DNA of 5,409 bases from NCBI GenBank assembly GCA_947428535.1, contig CANEMG010000083.1:1-5409 (forward strand), in the 5' to 3' direction. The position numbers and the translations under genes are program-made. The notes beneath the pieces were generated by a model. It searched no databases. It had not been told where the DNA came from and saw only the letters and a list, made by a program, of their open reading frames with translations. This document shows, in pieces, positions 1-5,322 of this stretch. Source of the stretch: an uncultured Clostridium sp. (lineage in GTDB: Bacteria > Bacillota > Clostridia > TANB77 > CAG-508). The first letter of the stretch is position 1. Each line of letters starts with the position of its first letter.

Positions 1-26
1 AGATGTTTTGATTTTCCAAAGCATCT
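1..26. terminator. Hairpin upstream of the sortase gene, possible terminator of a preceding gene
   Basis: Bases 1-10 pair with 17-26 to give a 10-bp stem with one G-U wobble and a 6-base loop (ATTTTC). On the plus strand only a short T/A-mixed tail (TTATATTAT) follows, so it is a weak intrinsic terminator at best. It could instead end a minus-strand transcript or be an mRNA structure. The window edge hides whatever gene lies before it. I see no convincing promoter between this hairpin and the sortase gene; candidate -10-like TATATT (54-59) and TATAAA (72-77) have no good -35 partner. Confidence 0.35.
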
Positions 27-93
27 TATATTATGAAATACATAATTTAAGTATATATTGCCTAGTAAAATTATAAAGACTTGACAGATTTGC

Positions 94-99
94 AAGGAG
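94..99 (+). promoter_or_regulatory. Ribosome binding site that sets the sortase start
   Basis: AAGGAG sits five bases before the ATG at 105. The frame could be opened further upstream at a TTG (81), but that codon has no Shine-Dalgarno site and would place this one inside the coding region. The ATG start also gives a normal Lys-rich N-terminus before the membrane segment. Confidence 0.8.
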
Positions 100-104
100 A
101 AAAA

Positions 105-749
105 ATGAAAAAAGGAAGAAAAGTTTTAATAAATATTTTTATAGTTTCTCTAACTTTAGGAATAATTACTAAAATAATGTTAAATGATTATGATGAGAAA
201 GAGATTAAAGAGGAAGTTGAATATAATACGCAGAGACTTAGTTTGCAAGGGGAACAAGTAGATGAAAAAAAAGAAGAGATTAAAGAACCTGTTATAGAAG
301 AAAAAAAAGAGGATGCAATAGAAGAAATACAAGAAAGTGTAATAGAAGAATATAGAGGATATAAAGTTATTGCTAAGTTAGAGATACCTAATATTGATTT
401 AGAGACTTATGTATTAGAAGAGTATTCCAATAATGCTTTAAACATATCTGTTACTAAATTTTGGGGAGCCAATCCAAATGAAGTAGGAAATTTATGTATT
501 GCAGGTCACAACTTTCAAAATAAAAATATGTTTCATAATTTAAGAAAGTTAAAAAAGGGAGATAATATTTTTATAACAAGCAATGAAAACGGAAAAGTAC
601 AATATTCAATTTATAATGTATACAAAGTATTACCAGAAGATGTAGGGTGTTTATCTCAAGAAACTAATGGAAAAAAAGAAATAACACTTATAACTTGTAC
701 AAATGATTCTAAAAAAAGAATTATTATAAAAGCAAGAGAAAGCAATTAA
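105..749 (+). CDS. Membrane-anchored sortase family transpeptidase
   Basis: A 214-residue sortase. Sortases are cysteine transpeptidases on the outer membrane face of Gram-positive cells; they cut a C-terminal sorting signal and join the protein to the cell wall or to a pilin. Visible here: a Lys-rich start and one membrane segment (about 6-26), then a very charged Glu/Lys linker (about 27-80) with the loose repeat PVIEE...SVIEE, then the catalytic domain (about 84-212). The catalytic triad is present: His135 in IAGHNF, Cys198 in TLITC, and Arg205 seven residues later. The signal-anchor N-terminus and TLITC box suit a class D-like or related clostridial enzyme, but the class cannot be fixed by eye. 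The gene precedes the dockerin hydrolase by 74 bases on the same strand, so co-transcription is likely. No canonical LPxTG substrate is visible in the window. Family assignment is firm; the substrate is unknown. Confidence 0.92.
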   Translation: MKKGRKVLINIFIVSLTLGIITKIMLNDYDEKEIKEEVEYNTQRLSLQGEQVDEKKEEIKEPVIEEKKEDAIEEIQESVIEEYRGYKVIAKLEIPNIDLETYVLEEYSNNALNISVTKFWGANPNEVGNLCIAGHNFQNKNMFHNLRKLKKGDNIFITSNENGKVQYSIYNVYKVLPEDVGCLSQETNGKKEITLITCTNDSKKRIIIKARESN

Positions 750-765
750 TAGGAAGATTAGGAGC

Positions 766-797
766 TTTAAAGATATTTGTTAATTAGTATCTTTAAA
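766..797 (+). repeat. Perfect 10-bp inverted repeat between sortase and glucosaminidase genes
   Basis: TTTAAAGATA at 766-775 is exactly mirrored by TATCTTTAAA at 788-797, with a 12-base loop. No T-run follows, so it is unlikely to stop transcription. It ends nine bases before the ribosome binding site of the next gene. It could be an mRNA-stability or processing element, or a regulator's operator. Both are inference. Confidence 0.55.
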
Positions 798-805
798 CGA
801 AGCAG

Positions 806-816
806 AAGGGGATGAT
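806..816 (+). promoter_or_regulatory. Extended ribosome binding site for the glucosaminidase gene
   Basis: AAGGGGATGAT closely follows the extended consensus AAGGAGGTGAT complementary to the 16S rRNA 3' end. It contains an ATG (812) in frame with the gene, but that ATG lies within the site itself, with no spacing. The ATG at 824 lies 7 bases after the end of the extended match and begins a classic MKK signal peptide, so 824 is the chosen start. Confidence 0.7.
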
Positions 817-823
817 ATTTCAA

Positions 824-2872
824 ATGAAAAAAGTATTTAAATATTTTTTGGTGCTTATTATAACTATATTTACAATAGTAATCATATGTTATTATTCTAG
901 TGTAAATGCTTCAAGTAAATTAGAAGGTATTGACAAGTTTCCAATTAATTATCAAGGATATCTCAGAGAGCTATCAAAAAAACATCCAAATTGGAAATTT
1001 ACAGCATTATATACTAATTTAGATTGGAATTATGTAATAAATAATGAAAATATATTTGGCAAAAATTTAGTACCAAAGAATTATTCTGATAATTGGAAAA
1101 ATACAAAACCTGGTGAATATAATGTAGAGGTAGATAGAGGATGGGTAGATGCTTCAAGAAAAGCAGTTGAATATTGTATGGATCCACGAAGTTTTTTAGA
1201 TGAAGTACGAGTATTTCAATTTGAAACTTTATCATATGATGAGCGTACAAATAATTTAGAAGGAATAGAAAAAATATTATATGGTACAGAATTTTATAAT
1301 AGACAAGTTTCATATCTAGATTCAAATGGAAATAATATAAATATGAACGATAAATATTCCAATTTAATTTTAAAAGCAGGTAGAACTTCAAGAGTTAGCC
1401 CATATCATTTAGCATCGCGAATAAAACAAGAAGTTGGTCCGTTTTTAACACATAGTTCGATAAGTGGAAATGTTGAAGGATATAAAGGACTTTATAATTT
1501 TTATAATATAGGAGCTACAAGTTCTTCAGAACCAATGGGAGCTATAAAAAATGGTCTTACCTTTGCAAGAGATGGAAAAGGAGCAAGTGCAGAAACTAAA
1601 AATAAATATTTAATACCTTGGAATACAAAAGAAAGAGCAATTACAGGTGGAGCAATTTTTATAGGTTCAAGTTATATAAATGTAGGTCAAAATACAATAT
1701 ATTTACAAAAATTTGATGTTAATGATCAAAGAAGTGATTCATTATTTTGGCATCAATATATGACTAATGTATTAGCTCCATATAGTGAATCACAATCTAT
1801 ATATAAGGGATATCAAAAAATAGGATTATTAGATAGTGCGATGTCATTTATAATTCCAGTTTATGACAATATGCCTGAGATACCACCACCACATCCTGAT
1901 ACTAATATTAGTGTTTTGCCACCAGTAGTGGAAGTAGAAAAAATAGAGTTAGCAATTGACAATAAAGTATTGCAAAAAGGAGAAAATAAAAAATTAGAAG
2001 TTAAAATATTTCCAGAAGAGGCGAGCAGTCATAAAATAATTTATACTTCTAGCAATCCTAATATAGTAAGCGTTGATGATAAAGGGATTATTACGGGGAT
2101 TCATTCAGGAACAGCTACAATAACAGCTAAATCAGAAAAAAATAGTGTTCAAGCTCAAATTGATATAGAGGTATATAGTAAGGTAACAGAAATTATATTA
2201 GATCAAACAGAAATTTTTGTGCAAATAGATGATACTTTTAAAATAAATGGAATAGTTGAACCAGATGATGCAAATGAAAAGGGGATTTTATACACTAGTG
2301 TAGATAATAACATTGCAAGTATTGATGAAAATGGTATGATTATGGCAAAACAAATAGGTGAAACAAATATTATTGCAAGGTCTAAAGAGAATCCAGATAT
2401 AAAATCAGAATGTAAGGTAATTGTAGTAAGAAAAATGGATGATTCAGAAATACATTTTGAAGCACCACTTAAAGTAGATAGTTTGGAAGTTAGTGGAATA
2501 AATTATAAAGAAAACACAGTTTCTAATATAAGAAAATTGATTATAACAGATTTAGAAATAGAATTTGTAAATAACAAGGGTGAGTTATTACAAGATACGA
2601 ATTTAGTTGGAACAGGAAGCAAAATAAGAATAAAAGAAGATGGAAAGATTTTAAGAGAATATAAAGTTATTTTATATGGAGATGATAATGGAGATGGAAA
2701 AATAAATGGAATAGATTTATTAGTTCTTCAACGCCATATTTTAGAAATAGAAAGAATGAGTGATATATATATCAAAGCAGCTAATGTTAGGAAAACTCCA
2801 CCTAAGCCAACATCAATAGATTTATTGCTAATACAAAGACATATTTTAGAAATACAATTTATTGAGCAGTAA
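824..2872 (+). CDS. Secreted peptidoglycan glucosaminidase (GH73/LytD-like) with two Big2 domains and a C-terminal dockerin
   Basis: A 682-residue modular wall hydrolase. Order: signal peptide (1 to about 29, likely cut after SVNA); beta-N-acetylglucosaminidase domain (about 38-348), with the family's FPINYQGYL opening, NWKF, SPYHLASRIKQEVGP, YNFYNIGA, PWNTKERAI and HQYMTNVLAPYSES blocks; Pro-rich linker (about 351-370, PPPHP); two Ig-like Big2 domains (about 370-451 and 454-535, each with the TS..N/D...V/I..DG-type core); a beta-rich spacer (about 548-618); and a type I dockerin (about 619-680). Glu203 in KQEVG is the likely catalytic acid by family analogy. Enzymes of this type cut the GlcNAc-MurNAc backbone and usually serve cell separation or wall turnover. 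The first dockerin repeat has a full calcium loop (Asp620, Asn622, Asp624, Asp631); the second has lost it. The next gene encodes a cohesin, the expected binding partner. Domain calls are firm; bond specificity is inferred. Confidence 0.93.
   Translation: MKKVFKYFLVLIITIFTIVIICYYSSVNASSKLEGIDKFPINYQGYLRELSKKHPNWKFTALYTNLDWNYVINNENIFGKNLVPKNYSDNWKNTKPGEYNVEVDRGWVDASRKAVEYCMDPRSFLDEVRVFQFETLSYDERTNNLEGIEKILYGTEFYNRQVSYLDSNGNNINMNDKYSNLILKAGRTSRVSPYHLASRIKQEVGPFLTHSSISGNVEGYKGLYNFYNIGATSSSEPMGAIKNGLTFARDGKGASAETKNKYLIPWNTKERAITGGAIFIGSSYINVGQNTIYLQKFDVNDQRSDSLFWHQYMTNVLAPYSESQSIYKGYQKIGLLDSAMSFIIPVYDNMPEIPPPHPDTNISVLPPVVEVEKIELAIDNKVLQKGENKKLEVKIFPEEASSHKIIYTSSNPNIVSVDDKGIITGIHSGTATITAKSEKNSVQAQIDIEVYSKVTEIILDQTEIFVQIDDTFKINGIVEPDDANEKGILYTSVDNNIASIDENGMIMAKQIGETNIIARSKENPDIKSECKVIVVRKMDDSEIHFEAPLKVDSLEVSGINYKENTVSNIRKLIITDLEIEFVNNKGELLQDTNLVGTGSKIRIKEDGKILREYKVILYGDDNGDGKINGIDLLVLQRHILEIERMSDIYIKAANVRKTPPKPTSIDLLLIQRHILEIQFIEQ
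2710..2854 (+). repeat. Duplicated dockerin helix-coding segments
   Basis: Two 40-base segments (2710-2749 and 2815-2854), 105 bases apart and in the same frame, match at 33 of 40 positions. They encode IDLLVLQRHILEI and IDLLLIQRHILEI, the paired F-helices of a type I dockerin. The near-identity of the helices contrasts with the divergence of the calcium loops before them. Confidence 0.8.
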
Positions 2873-2877
2873 TTGAG

Positions 2878-2883
2878 AAAGGA
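2878..2883 (+). promoter_or_regulatory. Ribosome binding site that sets the cohesin gene start
   Basis: AAAGGA lies ten bases before the ATG at 2894. The frame is open back to a TTG at 2873, directly after the previous stop, but that TTG lies upstream of this site and has none of its own. The ATG gives a standard MKK signal peptide. Confidence 0.6.
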
Positions 2884-2893
2884 ATATATTTTT

Positions 2894-3895
2894 ATGAAAA
2901 AAATAATTTGGTTATATTGTGTAATAATAGCTGTTTTGTATGTTAGCTTTTATAGTAGTTATGCCATTGTTTCAGAAACAGTTTATTTAAACAGAAATAA
3001 AGATATTTTAGAAATAGGGGAAGATATAGAAGTATATGTAACTTTAGAAAATAGTAATATAGTAGCTTTTAATTTGAATCTTTATTATGATAAAACAAAA
3101 TTAGAATATATTTCAGGTCCAGAAAATACTAATGTAATTGAAAATAGGATTTTATATGTTTGGCATGATGAAACAGGTGGAAATAGACCTAAAAATGGAG
3201 AATTAGCAAAGTTTACTTTTAGGGCAAAAGAAGAAGGAATTGCAAATTTTAATATTGATGGTGAATTCTATAATAATGTTCCTGAACTGATACAAACAGA
3301 ATTTAAAGGAAGTAGTGTCCAAATAGGAAAAGAAACAGTAATAGAACAAAATGATGTTATCAGTGTAGAAAAAGTAAATTTTGAAAATTCTGAACATATG
3401 ACTACAGGATTGGAAAAGAATAATACTGATTTAGAAACATTGGCTGTTCAAGATATATTATTATATCCACCATTTGATAAGATGATAAAAGAATATAGTA
3501 TAGAAGTGTCCGAAAATATAAAGAAATTAAATATTCTGGCAATTCCAGAAAATGAAAATGCTAAAGTTCAAATTATTGGATCTGAGGAATTAAATACTGG
3601 AAATAATTTGATTAAAATTGAAGTAACAGCAGAAGATGGTAAAACCAAAAGTGAATATGAAATAAATGCATATAAAAGAAATACTGAAGAAGAGAAAGAT
3701 TATATAGAAGAGCAAGAAGAAAATGAAAAAAAACTAGAGCAAATATATGATGCACAAAAAACTAGTGGTGAAATAGAAGTTCCTAAAAATAGTAAAGTAG
3801 AAAGTATAAGTGAAAAACCAGATTTTATCCAAATTGTAATTGTTAGTACCTTAGCTATTTTAGTAATTGGAATAGTAGCTTTTAAATATAAATGA
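2894..3895 (+). CDS. Membrane-anchored cohesin protein with a cadherin-like domain
   Basis: A 333-residue surface scaffold. Order: signal peptide (1 to about 24, likely cut after SSYA); one cohesin domain (about 27-145), recognised by the ETVYLN...EIGEDIEVYVTLENS strand pair, VAFNLNLYYDKTKLEYI, and the GELAKFTFRAKEEG strand; a linker; a cadherin-like beta-sandwich of the PF12733 type (about 180-261, with FDKMIKEYSIEV and NLIKIEVTAEDGKTKSEYEI); an acidic, probably coiled stretch (about 263-290); and a C-terminal hydrophobic segment (about 311-330) ending in KYK. Cohesins bind dockerins, so the hydrolase encoded 21 bases upstream is the obvious ligand. A single cohesin makes this an anchoring protein rather than a multi-enzyme scaffoldin. 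The C-terminus looks like a plain membrane anchor, but its layout (KPDF, hydrophobic span, basic tail) also resembles a sortase signal without LPxTG. Cohesin is a fold-pattern call by eye: good, not certain. Confidence 0.85.
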   Translation: MKKIIWLYCVIIAVLYVSFYSSYAIVSETVYLNRNKDILEIGEDIEVYVTLENSNIVAFNLNLYYDKTKLEYISGPENTNVIENRILYVWHDETGGNRPKNGELAKFTFRAKEEGIANFNIDGEFYNNVPELIQTEFKGSSVQIGKETVIEQNDVISVEKVNFENSEHMTTGLEKNNTDLETLAVQDILLYPPFDKMIKEYSIEVSENIKKLNILAIPENENAKVQIIGSEELNTGNNLIKIEVTAEDGKTKSEYEINAYKRNTEEEKDYIEEQEENEKKLEQIYDAQKTSGEIEVPKNSKVESISEKPDFIQIVIVSTLAILVIGIVAFKYK

Positions 3896-3903
3896 CAAAT
3901 TTG

Positions 3904-3935
3904 AAAAAACTACGAAATTGCTTTCGTAGTTTTTT
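3904..3935. terminator. Bidirectional intrinsic terminator after the cohesin gene
   Basis: A 14-bp stem (3904-3917 with 3922-3935), core CTACGAAA/TTTCGTAG, loop TTGC, with six A before the core and six T after it. The same hairpin therefore works in both directions. It lies eight bases after the cohesin stop and 12 bases beyond the end of the convergent minus-strand fragment, so it can end both transcripts. Confidence 0.93.
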
Positions 3936-3947
3936 GTTATTATTTAA

Positions 3948-4259
3948 TTACGTTGGTAAAACAGTAGTGCTACTTGCACCTCTACCAACTACTTGATTCA
4001 TTAAAGCATTCCATGTATTTCTACCTATAATTCCATCAGCAGATAAACCATTTTTATTTTGGAATGAAATAACTGAACTATTAGTTCTTATTCCAAATAC
4101 TCCATCTAGGCCACCAGTATCATATCCAAGTGTTGTAAGGGCATCTTGAGCTATACACACATATACGCCTCTACTACCAGTTCTTATTAGAGGATACCCA
4201 GATGCAACTTGTCGTTCATCAAAATGTACCCATCTAGGTGTAAGTGAGGCTGGTTCACG
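3948..4259 (-). pseudogene. 5'-truncated gene fragment with a peptidoglycan-binding domain (PG_binding_1)
   Basis: About 104 residues read on the minus strand, ending in ...STTVLPT and a TAA. The core is a PG_binding_1 repeat (PF01471): YPLIRTGSRGVYVCIAQ, LGYDTGGLDGVFG, VISFQNKNGLSADGIIG, NTWNAL. Such domains hold lysins and spore or phage wall hydrolases on peptidoglycan. Just before it, LTPRWVHF looks like the tail of a lost upstream domain. The frame stays open to 4379, but that extension has no Shine-Dalgarno site, no ATG, and a composition unlike a signal peptide; it also lies antisense to the plus-strand remnant described at 4287-4450. I therefore read this as the C-terminal remnant of a larger wall-active or phage-type protein. 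A short standalone protein from a TTG or GTG start is possible but poorly supported. Confidence 0.65.
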
Positions 4260-4267
4260 GGTAACAC

Positions 4268-4303
4268 AGGTTTTCAAAATAATATAGTGATAGATGAAAA
4301 CCT
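4268..4303. repeat. 9-bp perfect inverted repeat at the junction of two gene remnants
   Basis: AGGTTTTCA (4268-4276) mirrors TGAAAACCT (4295-4303) across an 18-base spacer. It lies just where the minus-strand peptidoglycan-binding fragment stops looking like protein and the plus-strand remnant begins. No T-run follows on either strand, so it is not an obvious terminator. It may mark the rearrangement point. Confidence 0.5.
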
Positions 4304-4450
4304 CATAGCCAACTATATTCACAAGGAAAGCAAGAGAAGTGAATATGTGGACAAATTTAGAGAATATATATAGATACAATAAAGAAAAAATTAATTGTTG
4401 CAGATAAGAAAATCAATTTTATAGATATAAGTGAAATTGAGCCAATATAG
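4287..4450 (+). pseudogene. 3' remnant of an unidentified gene, frameshifted at a TA repeat
   Basis: I do not recognise the family. One plus-strand frame, open from 4248, reads protein-like from about 4287 (VIDENLIANYIHKESKR...) to a TAG at 4371-4373. A second frame then continues as IDTIKKKLIVADKK... to a TAG at 4448-4450. Removing one TA unit from the TATATATA run (4365-4372) joins the two smoothly into REYIDTIKKKLIVADKK. A hairpin terminator follows 14 bases later, as after a real gene. Codons such as CTC, GCC, CAC and AAG are richer in G+C than those of the neighbours, which hints at foreign origin. No start codon with a ribosome binding site is present, so the 5' end is missing. In AT-rich DNA a short open frame can arise by chance, so this call is tentative. 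Confidence 0.35.
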
Positions 4451-4463
4451 ATTTTACAATTAA

Positions 4464-4497
4464 AAAAGCAAACAGTAATTGAAAGCTATTTGCTTTT
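4464..4497. terminator. Hairpin terminator upstream of the membrane protein gene
   Basis: AAAAGCAAA (4464-4472) pairs with TTTGCTTTT (4489-4497). After one mismatch, two further pairs (4474-4475 with 4486-4487) leave a 10-base loop. In the plus direction the T-run is part of the stem and short; in the minus direction six T residues follow the core. It fits the end of the plus-strand remnant before it and insulates the downstream gene. Confidence 0.6.
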
Positions 4498-4507
4498 GTG
4501 ATATTAT
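4479..4507 (+). promoter_or_regulatory. Housekeeping-type promoter for the 4540 gene
   Basis: The -35 TTGAAA (4479-4484) and the -10 TATTAT (4502-4507) are separated by 17 bases, each one mismatch from consensus, with an extended -10 TG at 4499-4500. Transcription should start near 4514, giving a leader of about 26 bases before the ATG at 4540. The -35 box lies in the loop and stem of the terminator hairpin, so the two elements share DNA. Confidence 0.75.
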
Positions 4508-4539
4508 GCTGGTAAATTTTAGATATTATTGGAGATAGT

Positions 4540-5268
4540 ATGAATAAAAAAATAATCATATTTATTATCGTTGTTATAATTGGATTATGTATAGAACTTG
4601 TAGTTTTTAAAAGTAATGGGAATGAAAGAATTGGAAATCAAGTAGAAAATATGAATCAATTTAATGAAATTTCAAAAGAAGAAGTAAATTTAGATGATGA
4701 AATATCAAAAGTTATAGATAATGGTATTATTACTAATATTGAAAATAACCTTATAACAATAAAGGATAAAGAAAGCGATAATTTATATTCTGTAGAAATT
4801 GATAAAAATACAAAGATATCAAACTATAGGACAAATGAAGATATGAATTTATCTGATTTAAAAATAGGAGATTACTATATTTCTGGTAAAATAGTAAGAA
4901 ATATAATAGGAGATGAATGGGAAAAAGAATGTATTAAAAATTTAGCATATTGCTATGCTGAAGGAGGAAACTTAATATGTAATCCTAGAGAAATTACGAA
5001 TATTGAAAATATGGGAGATTATGTTATTATCACTTTAATAATGGAAGATGGTACAACAAAGTATTTTAGTGAAGAAAAAAATATAAATACATTTGAATTA
5101 AAAGCAAGAGTTAATTCTAATTTGAAAATTCCAACAGTTAAGGGAGGCGTAACTGTTTATAATTTAAAAGAAGAAACAGAAGGCTTTATGTTTTGGATAG
5201 AATTAGATAAAAATACTATTGATAATAAATATCCAACAATAAGTGATATAGAGATATACGATAAATAG
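4540..5268 (+). CDS. Membrane-anchored extracellular protein of unknown function
   Basis: A 242-residue protein that I cannot name. It has an N-terminal signal-anchor (about 4-23, MNKKIIIFIIVVIIG start) and an outside-facing remainder. Residues 55-118 form a small beta-rich unit with the pattern GIITNIENNLITIKD...YSVEIDKNTKI...LKIGDYYISGKIV. This resembles the DUF5666/OB-like modules found in many secreted Gram-positive proteins; the resemblance is by pattern only. A second, different beta-rich part covers about 148-240. Three Cys (131, 138, 147) lie between them and could form a disulphide or bind metal. Cys17 is not a lipobox (IGLC), so this is not a lipoprotein. The start is supported by GGAG at 4531-4534, five bases before the ATG, and by the promoter at 4479-4507. 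No terminator follows, so the gene at 5323 is probably in the same transcript. Confidence 0.8.
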   Translation: MNKKIIIFIIVVIIGLCIELVVFKSNGNERIGNQVENMNQFNEISKEEVNLDDEISKVIDNGIITNIENNLITIKDKESDNLYSVEIDKNTKISNYRTNEDMNLSDLKIGDYYISGKIVRNIIGDEWEKECIKNLAYCYAEGGNLICNPREITNIENMGDYVIITLIMEDGTTKYFSEEKNINTFELKARVNSNLKIPTVKGGVTVYNLKEETEGFMFWIELDKNTIDNKYPTISDIEIYDK

Positions 5269-5322
5269 TAATTATCAGAAAAAATGCTTGAAATAAGAAT
5301 TTAAAAATAGAGGGGATGTCAT

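Noticed and set aside
81..86. TTGACA as a promoter -35 box
   Set aside because: It is a perfect hexamer, but a -10 at the right spacing would fall inside the start of the sortase gene and no suitable hexamer is there.
812..814. ATG as start of the glucosaminidase
   Set aside because: It lies inside the ribosome binding site with no spacing; the ATG at 824 fits both the site and the signal peptide.
1014..1391. Long minus-strand open frame opposite the glucosaminidase domain
   Set aside because: It is antisense to a firmly identified catalytic domain, has low-complexity Leu/Tyr/Phe/His composition typical of reversed AT-rich coding DNA, and lacks a ribosome binding site.
2710..2854. Direct repeats as a mobile-element or CRISPR signature
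   Set aside because: They are the two coding halves of a dockerin; there is no array, spacer pattern or transposase in the window.
2873..2875. TTG directly after the hydrolase stop as start of the cohesin gene
   Set aside because: There is no ribosome binding site before it, and the ATG at 2894 gives a normal signal peptide.
3203..3397. Minus-strand open frame opposite the cohesin domain
   Set aside because: It is antisense to the cohesin coding region, Phe/Tyr/Ile-rich, and has no family resemblance.
3893..3895. TGA read as tryptophan (Mycoplasma-type code), suggested by the AT-richness
   Set aside because: TGA ends the cohesin gene just before a strong terminator, Trp is encoded by TGG throughout, and no internal TGA occurs in the intact genes.
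4260..4379. N-terminal extension of the minus-strand peptidoglycan-binding fragment as a signal peptide
   Set aside because: It would start at a TTG without a Shine-Dalgarno site, does not resemble an export signal, and is antisense to the plus-strand remnant.
4588..4590. Cys17 of the 4540 protein as a lipoprotein attachment site
   Set aside because: The preceding residues IGL do not fit a lipobox, which needs a small residue just before Cys.
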